DNA from: UBA5862 sp002408105
GTDB lineage: Bacteria > Pseudomonadota > Gammaproteobacteria > Pseudomonadales > UBA5862
DNA: 64,000 nt
Reading direction: 5' to 3'
Assembly: GCA_034189125.1 (NCBI GenBank)
Contig: JAXHVB010000018.1
Coordinates: 4,182 to 68,181 of the forward strand
Shown piece after piece: positions 8,294-17,537 of this stretch. The notes under the pieces are model-generated. The model made no database searches and was not told the origin of the DNA. It worked only from the letters and a program-made list of their open reading frames with translations. Within the stretch, counting starts at the first letter, position 1; every line of letters begins with the position of its first letter. Made by a program: the position numbers and the translations under genes.

Positions 8294-9343
8294 ATGTACG
8301 AATCTTTTTATCAGTACAGTGCCAAGCCGTTCCAGGTGAGCCCGGACCCGCGGTTTTTTTTCGCCAGCAAAGGCCACAAGCGCGCGATGTCCTACCTGCG
8401 CTACGGCCTGAGTCAGGGCGAGGGCTTTGTGGTCATCACCGGAGGGGTGGGGACGGGTAAGACCACCCTGATCCGCAGCCTGTTCAGCGATCTGGACGCG
8501 GCTGATCTGCTTGCCGCGCAGTTGGTGAGCTCCAATTTGCAGGCGGACGACCTGTTGCAAATGATCTCTGCGGCCTTTGATCTACCTCGCGAAGGGCGCT
8601 CCAAGGGTGAATTGCTCAACCAGTTTGAGGCCTTTCTGCGCCAGGCGGACCGCGAGGGGAAGCGGGTGCTGCTGGTGGTCGACGAAGCGCAGAACCTGCC
8701 GGCCAGTACGGTGGAAGAGCTCCGGATGCTGTCGAACTTTCAGGTTGAGAACCGGCCGCTGCTGCAGAGTTTTCTGCTCGGACAGGAAGAGTTTCGCGGG
8801 CTGGTGCAGTCTCCCCAAATGGAGCAACTGCGCCAGCGCATCATTGCGTCTTGTCACTTGCAACCCCTGGATCAGGTTGAAACCCGCGGCTACATCGAGC
8901 ACCGACTGCAGCGGGTGGGCTGGGCGGGCACCAACCCAGCGATCAGCGACGATGCATTCGATGCCATTCACGCCATCAGCCAGGGTGTACCGCGGCGGAT
9001 CAACACCTTTTGTGATCGGCTGCTGCTGTATGGTTTTCTGGAAGAACTTGAATGCCTTGATGCCGATGCCGTGGATGTGGTGCGCCGCGAGGTTTTGGCA
9101 GAGCAGCCCAGCGCGCCCAGGGCGGCGGCGTCGATCGCCGCTGCCGATGACGCCTGGGACGAGGGCGAAGAAGACCAGCAGGTCCCGACGCTGACGGTGC
9201 CCCGGCACCAACGTGCGCCCGTCACCGAACTTGAAAAACGGGTCGCTGACCTTGAGTACGTCATTGAAGCGCTCGAGAAAAATTTCGAACGCAAAGTGAG
9301 CCTGCTGAAGAGCGTGGTTCAGTCATTAAAGAGCGGGCTGTAG
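8294..9343 (+). CDS. XrtA-associated ExeA-like AAA ATPase
   Basis: A 349-residue ATPase of the PEP-CTERM locus subfamily (TIGR03015 type), related to general secretion ATPase ExeA/GspA. It begins MYESFYQYSAKPFQVSPDPR, then shows Walker A GGVGTGKTT (about 50-58), Walker B VLLVVDEAQNLP and an AAA lid with helical arginine-rich segments. The C-terminal about 60 residues are charged and likely coiled-coil (TELEKRVADLEYVIEALEKN). It lies 6 nt after the beta-barrel gene and 7 nt before wecB. In the family it is always locus-linked but mechanistically undefined; assembly or gating of the envelope machine is plausible. An 8-nt T run (8354-8361) lies inside the gene. Confidence 0.92.
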   Translation: MYESFYQYSAKPFQVSPDPRFFFASKGHKRAMSYLRYGLSQGEGFVVITGGVGTGKTTLIRSLFSDLDAADLLAAQLVSSNLQADDLLQMISAAFDLPREGRSKGELLNQFEAFLRQADREGKRVLLVVDEAQNLPASTVEELRMLSNFQVENRPLLQSFLLGQEEFRGLVQSPQMEQLRQRIIASCHLQPLDQVETRGYIEHRLQRVGWAGTNPAISDDAFDAIHAISQGVPRRINTFCDRLLLYGFLEELECLDADAVDVVRREVLAEQPSAPRAAASIAAADDAWDEGEEDQQVPTLTVPRHQRAPVTELEKRVADLEYVIEALEKNFERKVSLLKSVVQSLKSGL

Positions 9344-9350
9344 GTTGGCC

Positions 9351-10478
9351 ATGACTGCAGGCGGTGCGTTGATTTCTGTGGTAGGCGCTCGGCCCAATTT
9401 CATGAAGATTGCGCCCATTTGCGCCGCTTGGAGTGCTGCACAGACAGACCGTGCCCACCTGCTGGTGCACACGGGTCAACACTACGATGCCAGCATGAAA
9501 GTGCAGTTTTTCGAGCAGCTGGGCATCCCCGAGCCTGACATAGACTTGGGCGTTGGCTCCGGCACCCACGCCATGCAGACCAGTGCGATCATGCAGCGCT
9601 TCGAGCCGGTTCTGGACCAGCACCGGCCCGCTGCGGTGCTGGTGGTGGGGGACGTCAATTCCACCATTGCCTGCGCGCTCACGGCGGTGAAAAAGGACAT
9701 TCCGGTCATACACGTTGAAGCGGGGCTGCGCAGCGGTGACCGCAGCATGCCCGAGGAAATCAACCGGGTACTGACCGACCAGGTTTCATCTCGGTTGTAC
9801 ACCACAGAGCGGGCTGCCCTGGACAATTTGACCCGCGAGGGGATTCGGCCGGACGCCGTCTGTTTCGTCGGCAATGTCATGATCGACACCCTGCTAACCC
9901 ACAGCAAGCAGGCGCCCGGCATCGAGGCATTGACCTTGGGTACCGGCGTTCGGGCCGACTCTTCGAATGGCTATGGTCTGGTTACCCTGCACCGTCCGGC
10001 GAATGTGGACGATCCCCAGGTGCTGCGCCGTCTGATCGATGCTCTTTGCAAAGTTGCGCAGCGTCTACCCCTGCTGTTCCCTGTGCATCCGCGGACTGAG
10101 GCGCGCCTGCGTGCCCAGGGCCTTTGGGACCAGGCACAGGCGCACCTGGAGCTGCTGCCTCCACTCGGATACCTGCAAATGGTGGGGGCAATGCGCGACG
10201 CCCGGTTGGTCTTGACCGATTCGGGCGGCATCCAAGAGGAGACCACGGCCCTTGGGGTGCCCTGCCTGACCTTGCGCGACAACACCGAGCGCCCGATCAC
10301 TGTGGATCAGGGCACCAACACCTTGGTGGGCCGCGACCCCGAACGCATTCTGGAGGCCGTTGCTCAGGCCCTGGCAGGGGCGGGCAAAGCCGGTCGTATT
10401 CCCGAACTTTGGGACGGCCGGGCCGCCCAGCGCATCCTGGACGATTTGCTTCCTTGGCTTGAGGTGCACGGGGCGTGA
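9351..10478 (+). CDS. wecB: UDP-N-acetylglucosamine 2-epimerase (non-hydrolysing)
   Basis: A 375-residue enzyme converting UDP-GlcNAc to UDP-ManNAc. Recognisable marks are the opening VGARPNFMKIAP, HTGQHYDASM, GDVNSTIACAL, HVEAGLRSGDRSMPEEINR and the C-terminal DSGGIQEETTALGVPCLTLRDNTERP, which includes the uridine-binding Ser/Glu region. Length is typical. It provides an activated N-acetylhexosamine for the polymer and may feed the nucleotide-sugar dehydrogenase encoded at 56771-58048 if that enzyme takes UDP-ManNAc (inference). I use the ATG at 9351; an in-frame TTG at 9345 is less likely. The 3' end overlaps the deacetylase GTG by 4 nt. Confidence 0.94.
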   Translation: MTAGGALISVVGARPNFMKIAPICAAWSAAQTDRAHLLVHTGQHYDASMKVQFFEQLGIPEPDIDLGVGSGTHAMQTSAIMQRFEPVLDQHRPAAVLVVGDVNSTIACALTAVKKDIPVIHVEAGLRSGDRSMPEEINRVLTDQVSSRLYTTERAALDNLTREGIRPDAVCFVGNVMIDTLLTHSKQAPGIEALTLGTGVRADSSNGYGLVTLHRPANVDDPQVLRRLIDALCKVAQRLPLLFPVHPRTEARLRAQGLWDQAQAHLELLPPLGYLQMVGAMRDARLVLTDSGGIQEETTALGVPCLTLRDNTERPITVDQGTNTLVGRDPERILEAVAQALAGAGKAGRIPELWDGRAAQRILDDLLPWLEVHGA

Positions 10479-11374
10479 GCCAGCCGACGAACCAACTTGA
10501 ACGCATTGCCCACGCCATGACGGTCGACGTCGAGGACTATTTTCAGGTCGCAGCGTTCGAGGGCATGTATCCAGTATCCAGTTGGGACACCATCCCCACC
10601 CGGGTGGAAGTGAACACCCAGCGCATTTTGGACAACTTCGATCGAGCCGGGGTCCGAGCGACCTTCTTTTGCCTCGGCTGGGTCGCCGAGCGCTGCGCCG
10701 CGCTCATTCGTGAAATCGCCGAGCGCGGCCACGAAGTGGCGAACCATGGTTATGCGCACCAGCGGATCGGTACCCTGACGCAGGTTGAGTTCCGCGAAGA
10801 CATCCGGCGGGCCAAGTCGCTGCTCGAGGACACCGCGGGTTGTGCGGTGAAAGGATACAGGGCGCCAAGTTATTCGATCACGCCTGAAACCCACTGGGCC
10901 CATGAGGAGATCCGCGCTGCCGGACACCTTTACAGTTCCAGTGTCTATCCGGTGCGCCATGACCTCTACGGCATCCCCGATGCCCCGCGGGCGTCCTACG
11001 AGGCCTGCGCCGGTCTCACCGAGGTGCCCATCACCACCCTGCGGTGGGGGGGGAGAAACTGGCCAATTGGCGGTGGAGGGTATTTTCGCCTGCTGCCTTA
11101 TCCACTGTACCGCAAGGCGCTGCAGCGATTCGAAGACACCGAGGGCCGCTCCGGGTTGTTCTATTTTCACCCCTGGGAAATCGATGTGGAGCAGCCCCGC
11201 ACAGCCGGAGCGCCCTGGCGCAGCCGGTTTCGCCATTACCTGAACCTGGATCGCATGGAGTCCCGCTTACACGCCCTGCTCCGTGATTTTCGCTGGGACC
11301 GCATGGATGAACTGTTTGTACCTGCCGATCCCCCTGGTCCGCAGCATCCGGCGCTGCAGGGAGTGTCGGCCTAA
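10475..11374 (+). CDS. XrtA-system polysaccharide deacetylase (DUF3473 type)
   Basis: A 299-residue NodB-fold deacetylase of the PEP-CTERM family (TIGR03006 type). The metal-site motif MTVDVEDYF is near residues 15-23, the HEVANHGYAHQ motif contains the two metal His residues, GYRAPSYSI supplies the catalytic Arg/Pro motif, and the C-terminal DUF3473 region includes FYFHPWEID. It would remove N-acetyl groups from the growing polymer. The GTG at 10475 overlaps the wecB stop (GTGA); an ATG at 10517 placed right before TVDVED is an alternative start. A G8 run lies at 11046-11053. Confidence 0.93.
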   Translation: MSQPTNQLERIAHAMTVDVEDYFQVAAFEGMYPVSSWDTIPTRVEVNTQRILDNFDRAGVRATFFCLGWVAERCAALIREIAERGHEVANHGYAHQRIGTLTQVEFREDIRRAKSLLEDTAGCAVKGYRAPSYSITPETHWAHEEIRAAGHLYSSSVYPVRHDLYGIPDAPRASYEACAGLTEVPITTLRWGGRNWPIGGGGYFRLLPYPLYRKALQRFEDTEGRSGLFYFHPWEIDVEQPRTAGAPWRSRFRHYLNLDRMESRLHALLRDFRWDRMDELFVPADPPGPQHPALQGVSA

Positions 11375-12460
11375 ATGGCAGTAGAGCCGGTCCAAGTGGG
11401 TGCGGAGAGCTCGCCTGTCGGTGAACCGATGCCGCTGCGCGTTGAGGCTTTACCGACTGACGGGAATGCGGCATGGAACCGGTTTGTGCAGGAGCAGGCC
11501 GGGGCCACCTTCTTTCACCGGGCTGAGTGGCGCCAGGTCTTGGAGCAGGCCTTTGGCCACCAGGGCCATTACCTGCAATGCCTTCGCGGCGATGTGGTGG
11601 TGGGGGTGTTGCCCCTGGTCGAAGTCAAGAGCTTGCTGTTTGGGCACTCTCTTATTTCCACACCCTTCTGTGTCTACGGGGGCGCCCTGGGGGCCGATCC
11701 GCAGGTGCAGGACAGGCTGGTTGATGCGGCGGCCGACTTGGCAGAGCAGTTGGGGGTCGACTACCTGGAGCTGCGCAACCTGCAGCGGCAGCGACCCGAC
11801 TGGCCGTGCAAGGACTCGATGTATGTCACCTTTCGTCGGGCGATTGTCGATGACGATGACGCCAACCTGAAGGCGATCCCGCGCAAGCAGCGCGCGATGG
11901 TGCGCAAGGCCCAGCAGACGGGCTTGACGTTCGAGATAGATGCACAATTGGATCGTTTCTACACAGCATACAGCACCAGCGTGCGCAACCTCGGGACACC
12001 GGTGTTCTCGCGCAAGTACTTTTCCACCCTGCAGCAGGTTTTCGGTGAGGACTGTGAGGTTTTGACCGTTTCCCATGAGGGCCAGTTGGTGGCGAGTGTG
12101 CTCAGCTTTTACTTTCGTGACCAGGTCTTGCCCTACTATGGAGGTGGTACCGACCTTGCGCGGGCACTGAAGGGCAATGACTTCATGTACTGGTCCCTGA
12201 TGTGTCACGCACAACGCCGGGGGGCGCGTTGGTTTGATTATGGCCGCAGCAAAGTCGATACCGGGCCTTACAGTTTCAAGAAGAACTGGGGTTTTTCGCC
12301 GGAGCCGCTGTACCACGAATACCACCTGGTCAAGGCCAAGGCAGTGCCCGAGGTCAACCCACTCAACCCCAAGTACCGGTTGATGGTTGAGACCTGGAAG
12401 CGCTTGCCGTTGGGGGTCAGCCAGTGGCTTGGTCCCTGGATCTCGCGGTCCTTGGGTTAG
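11375..12460 (+). CDS. FemAB-related protein, XrtA/PEP-CTERM-associated
   Basis: A 361-residue protein of the FemAB-like GNAT superfamily (TIGR03019 type). Marks include NRFVQEQAGATFFHRAEWR near the N-terminus, the LEVRN-equivalent YLELRNLQRQ, the region KAIPRKQRAMVRKAQQTGL (second GNAT domain start), and WFDYGRSKVDTGPYSFKKNW near the C-terminus. Classical FemAB enzymes transfer amino acids from aminoacyl-tRNA to peptidoglycan precursors; here an aminoacyl or acyl transfer to the polysaccharide is plausible but unproven. Its ATG follows directly on the deacetylase stop codon. Confidence 0.9.
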   Translation: MAVEPVQVGAESSPVGEPMPLRVEALPTDGNAAWNRFVQEQAGATFFHRAEWRQVLEQAFGHQGHYLQCLRGDVVVGVLPLVEVKSLLFGHSLISTPFCVYGGALGADPQVQDRLVDAAADLAEQLGVDYLELRNLQRQRPDWPCKDSMYVTFRRAIVDDDDANLKAIPRKQRAMVRKAQQTGLTFEIDAQLDRFYTAYSTSVRNLGTPVFSRKYFSTLQQVFGEDCEVLTVSHEGQLVASVLSFYFRDQVLPYYGGGTDLARALKGNDFMYWSLMCHAQRRGARWFDYGRSKVDTGPYSFKKNWGFSPEPLYHEYHLVKAKAVPEVNPLNPKYRLMVETWKRLPLGVSQWLGPWISRSLG

Positions 12461-12469
12461 GAAGCCTGC

Positions 12470-13681
12470 GTGGATGCTCCGCCCATTCTGTTTCTTGCCC
12501 ACCGCATTCCCTACCCCCCCAACAAGGGGGACAAGGTGCGCTCCCACCATTTTTTGCGGCATCTCAGTGCGCGCCATCGGGTGTTCCTCGGAACCTTTGT
12601 CGATGACCCTGAGGATTGGGCACACGAGCCGGAGCTAGCCCGCTGGTCGACTGAGCGCTGCGTGTTGCCACTCAATCCACTCAGTGCTCGGTTGCGTTCG
12701 GTGATGGGGTTGATCAGCGGTGCTCCACTGACCAACCCCTACTATGCGAGCCGTACCCTTCGCGGCTGGGTTGAGGATGTGATCGAGCGCGAGCGCATTC
12801 AGACGGCTTTCGTGTTCTCGTCGTCCATGGCGCAGTACGTGATGGGCGCGACGCGGCTGTCCCGCAGGGTGGTGGACTTTGTGGACCTGGACTCCGACAA
12901 GTGGCGCCAGTATGCCGAACGCCAGCGCCCCCCGATGCGGTGGGTGTATCAGCGCGAACATCGCCGACTCGCACAGTGGGAACGGCAGGTGGCGGCGGAG
13001 TGTCGCATCTCGACCTTTGTTTCCGCTGCGGAAGCTGCGTTGTTTTGCGCCGGAGCGCCAGATCCGGGAGCGGTGCATCCCTTAGGCAATGGTGTGGATT
13101 TGGAGTATTTCGACCCCTCGACCGAGTTTCGCTCCCCCTATGCGACCACAGCACCGGTGCTGGTGTTCACCGGTGCCATGGACTACTGGCCGAACGTCGA
13201 TGCCGTGGTGTGGTTTTGCGAACAGGTGATGCCGCTGCTGCGTGCTAGACAACCAGGGCTCGAATTTTGGATTGTTGGGGCCAATCCCACCGCCGCGGTC
13301 GAGGAACTGGCCGACCGGCCGGGGGTGCGGGTCACAGGCCGGGTGGAAGACGTGCGTCCATACCTGCGCCATGCGGACCTCGCTGTCGCTCCACTGCGCA
13401 TCGCCCGGGGCATCCAAAACAAGGTGCTGGAGGCCATGGCCATGGGCACCCCGCTGGTAGCAAGTCGTGCCGCGTTCGAGGGCATGCAGTTGCAGCCGTG
13501 GATGGCACCCATGTGCGCCGCCACCGAACCCCAGGAATATGCCGAGCGTGTAGTGGCCCTGTTGGGATCGGACGCGCGCGGCGCCCTGGTCACTGAGGGG
13601 CGGCGATGGGTGGGTGAACACCACAGCTGGCAGCGCAACTGTTCTGCCTTGGAAGCTTTGCTGATGGATGTCGAGGCATGA
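12470..13681 (+). CDS. Glycosyltransferase family 4, XrtA-associated Stp1 type
   Basis: A 403-residue GT-B glycosyltransferase of the sugar-transferase PEP-CTERM/EpsH1 family 1 (TIGR03087 type). It starts from GTG at 12470 with MDAPPILFLAHRIPYPPNKG, the signature opening of this family. The C-terminal nucleotide-sugar domain has VLVFTGAMDYWPNVDAV, WIVGANP, VTGRVEDVRPYLRHADLAVAPLR and GIQNKVLEAMAMGTPLV. It should act on the cytoplasmic face of the inner membrane on a lipid-linked intermediate. It overlaps the exosortase ATG by 4 nt. Confidence 0.92.
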   Translation: MDAPPILFLAHRIPYPPNKGDKVRSHHFLRHLSARHRVFLGTFVDDPEDWAHEPELARWSTERCVLPLNPLSARLRSVMGLISGAPLTNPYYASRTLRGWVEDVIERERIQTAFVFSSSMAQYVMGATRLSRRVVDFVDLDSDKWRQYAERQRPPMRWVYQREHRRLAQWERQVAAECRISTFVSAAEAALFCAGAPDPGAVHPLGNGVDLEYFDPSTEFRSPYATTAPVLVFTGAMDYWPNVDAVVWFCEQVMPLLRARQPGLEFWIVGANPTAAVEELADRPGVRVTGRVEDVRPYLRHADLAVAPLRIARGIQNKVLEAMAMGTPLVASRAAFEGMQLQPWMAPMCAATEPQEYAERVVALLGSDARGALVTEGRRWVGEHHSWQRNCSALEALLMDVEA

Positions 13682-15210
13682 GGCAGGTTCCTACGCAGAA
13701 TGTGCCGTTGGCTTGGCCACGTGCCATTGGTGTGCTCATCGGGTTGGTTGGCCTGGTGGTTCTTGGCATGGCCGGTAGCTTCGTGGCGATGGTGGAGATC
13801 TGGTGGCGTTCTGAGACCTTCGCCCACGGGTTCCTGATTGCGCCCATTGCGCTGTATCTGGTGTACCGCAAACGCGATGCGCTGCAACGCCTTGCGCCGA
13901 GACCCACTTTTTGGGCAGTGCCCTTGCTGTTCGGTTGTGGGGCGGTGTGGTCGCTCGCGCGCCTGGTGGACGTGGCGGTGATCGAGCAGGCCGCGGCCGT
14001 GGCCATGTTGCCTCTGGTGGTCTGGGCCGTTCTGGGAACGGCAGTGGTGCGTGTCCTCCTGTTCCCTCTGGCGTACCTGTTTTTCATGGTGCCGGTGGGC
14101 GAAGGTTTGATTCCGCCGCTCATGGACTTCACTGCCCGCTTTACCGTCGGTGCAATCCGCTTGGTGGGCATCCCGGTTTTCGTCGAAGGCACCTTTTTCA
14201 GCATTCCCAGCGGCAACTGGTCGGTGGTCGAGGGGTGCAGTGGGGTGCGCTATTTGATCGCTTCGGTGGCTCTGGGTGCGCTCTACACCTACCTGAGCTT
14301 CAAATCGTGGGTCCGGCGTTTGTGTTTTATGGGCTTGTTCATTGTGGTGCCCATCATCGCCAATGGCATGCGCGCTTTCATGATCGTCATGATCGCCCAC
14401 TTCAGTGACATGAAGCTGGCCCTGGGCGTCGATCATTTCATTTATGGCTGGGTGTTTTTCGGTCTGGTGATGTTTCTGCTGTTTACGCTTGGGCTTTTTT
14501 TTCAAGAGGCCGATGCCGAGACCAGCAGTGGCGCCGAGGCGAAGTCTGGAGCGGCCACACCAAACCGCAGACCTTCCGGCAGGCTCGCACTGATCACACC
14601 TTGGGCCGCCGGGGCTGTGGTGGCACTTTGGCCTGGCTTGATGTGGATTCAGTCCGGCCCGGACAACGAGGTGGGGGATTGGCAGCTGGCATTGCCGGAG
14701 CAGTTCTCGGGCTACCGCCGCGCGAGATCCAGCTTTACCACCTGGGTGCCGGCGTACCAGAACCCTGACCAGGAGCGCCACTTCTGGTTCCGACGGGGCG
14801 ACGACTGGATTGGGGTCTACCTGGCACGGTACGCCAGCCAGCGTCAGAACGCCGAGTTGATCAATTCTCAGAACCAGTGGGTCCCGCAAAAACACCCGGA
14901 GTGGCAGCAGGTGGCGCGAAGCGCCCACATGCCTGCTTCCGTGGTCGCCCTAAAATCGGTGTCACAGGGTGTGTTGCGCTCCCCCAGTCAGCGCTTGTTG
15001 GTGTGGTCCTGGGACAGTTTTGGGGCTTGGCACGGCGCCAGCCCCTACGTGGGAAAGCTGATGAACGCATACCAGCAATTGCGCCACGGCAATGACGAGG
15101 GCATCGGCATTCTGGTGTACACCCCAATCGAAGGGGATGAGGGCGCTGCCCGCGAGCGTTTGGCGGGCGCAGCCAATGTGCTGGTCCAGGCCTTGGAACC
15201 GCTCGATTGA
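13678..15210 (+). CDS. xrtA: Exosortase A with C-terminal EpsI (DUF3485) domain
   Basis: A 510-residue membrane protein. Residues 1-275 are the exosortase domain with about eight membrane helices and the transpeptidase-type residues in place: Cys187 in VVEGCSGVRYL, Arg232 in ANGMRAFM, His253 in VDHFIYGW. Residues from about 300 to 510 form a periplasmic EpsI/DUF3485 domain beginning with another membrane helix (AAGAVVALWPGLMWI). The fusion is normal for exosortase A. It cleaves C-terminal PEP-CTERM sorting signals and presumably joins the protein to an acceptor at the membrane. No PEP-CTERM substrate is present in this window, so its targets are elsewhere. A T8 run lies at 14495-14502 in the last codons of the exosortase domain. 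Confidence 0.96.
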   Translation: MRQVPTQNVPLAWPRAIGVLIGLVGLVVLGMAGSFVAMVEIWWRSETFAHGFLIAPIALYLVYRKRDALQRLAPRPTFWAVPLLFGCGAVWSLARLVDVAVIEQAAAVAMLPLVVWAVLGTAVVRVLLFPLAYLFFMVPVGEGLIPPLMDFTARFTVGAIRLVGIPVFVEGTFFSIPSGNWSVVEGCSGVRYLIASVALGALYTYLSFKSWVRRLCFMGLFIVVPIIANGMRAFMIVMIAHFSDMKLALGVDHFIYGWVFFGLVMFLLFTLGLFFQEADAETSSGAEAKSGAATPNRRPSGRLALITPWAAGAVVALWPGLMWIQSGPDNEVGDWQLALPEQFSGYRRARSSFTTWVPAYQNPDQERHFWFRRGDDWIGVYLARYASQRQNAELINSQNQWVPQKHPEWQQVARSAHMPASVVALKSVSQGVLRSPSQRLLVWSWDSFGAWHGASPYVGKLMNAYQQLRHGNDEGIGILVYTPIEGDEGAARERLAGAANVLVQALEPLD

Positions 15211-15244
15211 ACCTGGCAAACCAAGCATTCATAAGGAGCCTGGT

Positions 15245-16129
15245 ATGACGCGCAAAGGAATCATTCTGGCGGGTGGGTCGGGCACTCGCCTGCACCCGCT
15301 GACGGTAACGGTCAGCAAACAACTGATGCCGGTGTACGACAAGCCGATGATCTACTACCCGTTGGCGGCGCTGATGCTGGCGGGGATCCGTGACGTGCTG
15401 ATCATCACCACCCCCAAGGACCAGGCGGCGTTTCAGCAGCTGCTGGGCGACGGCAGCCACTGGGGCATTGCACTGTCCTACGCGGTGCAACCGAACCCCG
15501 ACGGCCTGGCCCAAGCTTTTTTGATTGGCGAAGCTTTTTTGGCGGGAGATCCCGCCTGCTTGATCCTTGGAGACAACATCTTCTATGGCGAGGGCCTGTC
15601 CAAAAAACTGCAGCGCGCGGCTGAGAGAGGTCCGGGCGCGACCGTGTTTGGGTACTATGTGCAGGATCCGGAGCGCTACGGCGTGGTCAGCTTCGATGGG
15701 GCGGGTCGTGCGGTGTCCCTGGAGGAGAAACCCGCAGTGGCGAAATCGAACTACGCGGTCACGGGGTTGTACTTTTATGACGCGGATGTGGTCGAGATCG
15801 CCAAGGGCATTCGGCCTTCGCCGCGGGGTGAACTGGAAATCACCGATGTGAACCTGGAGTACCTGGCGCGCGATCAGCTCACCGTCGAGGTGCTGAGCCG
15901 CGGTACCGCCTGGCTTGATACCGGGACGCACAACTCGCTGCTTGACGCGGCGAACTTCATTCGGGTGGTTGAGGAGCGGCAAGGGCTGAAAATCGCCTGT
16001 CCAGAAGAGGTGGCGTACCGGATGGGATACATCAATGGCGATGCCCTCTTGGCCTTGGCTGAGCCCCTGCGTAAGAGCGGCTACGGGGAATACCTGGTCA
16101 AGCTGCTCAACCAGGAGGTCCGCCAATGA
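15245..16129 (+). CDS. rfbA: Glucose-1-phosphate thymidylyltransferase
   Basis: A 294-residue enzyme, the first step of dTDP-L-rhamnose synthesis (glucose-1-phosphate plus dTTP to dTDP-glucose). It opens MTRKGIILAGGSGTRLHPLT, with nucleotidyl-transfer loop GGSGTRL, followed by SKQLMPVYDKPMIYYPL, LGDNIFYG, EEKPAVAKSNYAVTGLYFYD and WLDTGTHNSLL. The length is typical. The ATG at 15245 has AAGGAG about 7 nt upstream; an in-frame upstream extension overlaps xrtA and is rejected. It heads the rfbACDB block, whose genes are joined by ATGA overlaps. Confidence 0.96.
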   Translation: MTRKGIILAGGSGTRLHPLTVTVSKQLMPVYDKPMIYYPLAALMLAGIRDVLIITTPKDQAAFQQLLGDGSHWGIALSYAVQPNPDGLAQAFLIGEAFLAGDPACLILGDNIFYGEGLSKKLQRAAERGPGATVFGYYVQDPERYGVVSFDGAGRAVSLEEKPAVAKSNYAVTGLYFYDADVVEIAKGIRPSPRGELEITDVNLEYLARDQLTVEVLSRGTAWLDTGTHNSLLDAANFIRVVEERQGLKIACPEEVAYRMGYINGDALLALAEPLRKSGYGEYLVKLLNQEVRQ

Positions 16130-16674
16130 AGGTCGCCCCAACGCGCCTGCCAGAAGTGCTGTTGATTGAACCCCAGGTGTTTGGGGACGACCGCGGTTTT
16201 TTCATGGAGACCTGGCAGCGGCGCAAGTTCGCCGATGCCGGAATCGACCTGGACTTTGTGCAGGACAACCACAGCCGCTCGGTCCAGGGGGTGCTGCGTG
16301 GCCTGCATTACCAACTGCTGCAACCCCAGGGCAAGCTCGTGCGGGTGACCCTGGGCGAGGTGTTCGATGTGGCGGTCGACCTGCGGCGCAGTTCGCCGCG
16401 GTTTGGTGAATGGGTGGGTGTGACCCTGTCCGCGGCAACCAAGCAAATGCTCTGGGTGCCGCCGGGGTTTGCGCATGGTTTCTATGTGCTGAGTGATGTG
16501 GCCGAGTTTCAATACAAGTGCAGCGACTACTACGCCCCTGAACACGAGCGCAGCCTGCGCTGGAACGACCCCGATCTCGCCATTGATTGGCCCCTGGTGG
16601 CCGGTGCAGCCCCGGCGTTGTCTTCCAAGGATGCCGAGGGGCATTGGTTGGTGAACGCTGAGGTCTATCCATGA
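16126..16674 (+). CDS. rfbC: dTDP-4-dehydrorhamnose 3,5-epimerase
   Basis: A 182-residue cupin-type epimerase, the third step of dTDP-L-rhamnose synthesis. Family motifs: LIEPQVFGDDRGFFMETWQ, DNHSRSVQGVLRGLHYQ (with the catalytic His), VAVDLRRSSPRFGEW, and WVPPGFAHGFYVLSD. Start and stop both overlap neighbours by 4 nt (ATGA), indicating translational coupling. Confidence 0.96.
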   Translation: MKVAPTRLPEVLLIEPQVFGDDRGFFMETWQRRKFADAGIDLDFVQDNHSRSVQGVLRGLHYQLLQPQGKLVRVTLGEVFDVAVDLRRSSPRFGEWVGVTLSAATKQMLWVPPGFAHGFYVLSDVAEFQYKCSDYYAPEHERSLRWNDPDLAIDWPLVAGAAPALSSKDAEGHWLVNAEVYP

Positions 16675-17537
16675 AGGCGGTGGTCCTGGGGGCGCAGGGG
16701 CAGCTCGGTCGTGCGCTTTGCGAACAGTGTCCGACGGGCATCGACCTGGTTGGATTGGGTCGAGCCGAGGCGGACCTCGCCCAGCCAGGTGCGGCCGCTG
16801 CAGCGATCGATGCCCATGCCCCTGAGTTGGTCATCAACGCCGCTGCCTACACCGCAGTGGATCAGGCGGAATCGGAGCCCGATTTGGCGCACCGGGTCAA
16901 TGCTGAAGCAGTCGATGAAATTGCGCTGCAGTGCCTGCGCCAGGGTGTACGCCTTGTGCACGTGTCTACCGACTTTGTCTTCGATGGCCGGGCCGGCACC
17001 CCCTATCGGCCGGGGGATCAAACCCAGCCCTTGAGTGTGTATGGCGCCAGCAAGCGTGCTGGCGAAGACGCGATTCAGGCGCATTCAGGGCTTTCCAGTG
17101 CCATTGTGCGCACCGCCTGGGTGTACGCGGCCGGCGGCAGCAACTTCGTGCGCACCATGCTGCGGTTGATGGCGGAGCGCGATGCGCTGAAGGTCGTTGC
17201 CGATCAGGTGGGAAGTCCGACCTGGGCACGGGGGCTCGCGCAGGTGCTGTGGCGAGCCGGCCAAAAGCCGGGATTCAAGGGCATACACCACTACACCGAT
17301 GCCGGTGTGGCGAGTTGGTACGACTTCGCCCTGGCGATCCAAGAGCAGGGGCTCGCCTTGGGTCTGCTGGACCGTTCGATCGAGGTTTCTCCCATCGCCA
17401 CAGAAGACTACCCAACACCGGCCGTGCGTCCCCCGTTCAGCGTGTTGGACAAACGCAGCCTGTATACAGGGCTCGATGTGAATCCGGTGCACTGGCGGGT
17501 GCAACTGCGCGCAATGATGCAGGAGCTGAATGCATGA
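16671..17537 (+). CDS. rfbD: dTDP-4-dehydrorhamnose reductase
   Basis: A 288-residue short-chain-dehydrogenase-fold reductase making dTDP-L-rhamnose, the final step of the pathway. It has the NAD(P) loop GAQGQLGRAL, INAAAYTAVDQAE, STDFVFDG and the catalytic YGASKRAGE. C-terminal features are SPTWARGLAQVL and the R/P-rich RPPFSVLDKRSL segment. The order rfbA, rfbC, rfbD, rfbB is unusual only in putting rfbB last. Confidence 0.95.
   Translation: MKAVVLGAQGQLGRALCEQCPTGIDLVGLGRAEADLAQPGAAAAAIDAHAPELVINAAAYTAVDQAESEPDLAHRVNAEAVDEIALQCLRQGVRLVHVSTDFVFDGRAGTPYRPGDQTQPLSVYGASKRAGEDAIQAHSGLSSAIVRTAWVYAAGGSNFVRTMLRLMAERDALKVVADQVGSPTWARGLAQVLWRAGQKPGFKGIHHYTDAGVASWYDFALAIQEQGLALGLLDRSIEVSPIATEDYPTPAVRPPFSVLDKRSLYTGLDVNPVHWRVQLRAMMQELNA

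Noticed and set aside
13183..14928. Long minus-strand open frame (581 codons)
   Set aside because: His/Arg-rich low-complexity translation antisense to the Stp1 glycosyltransferase and exosortase genes; a GC-bias shadow.
16931..17533. Upstream extension of rfbB
   Set aside because: Lies in rfbD in another frame; the MTQPRSMLITGGAGFIG start at 17534 fits the family.
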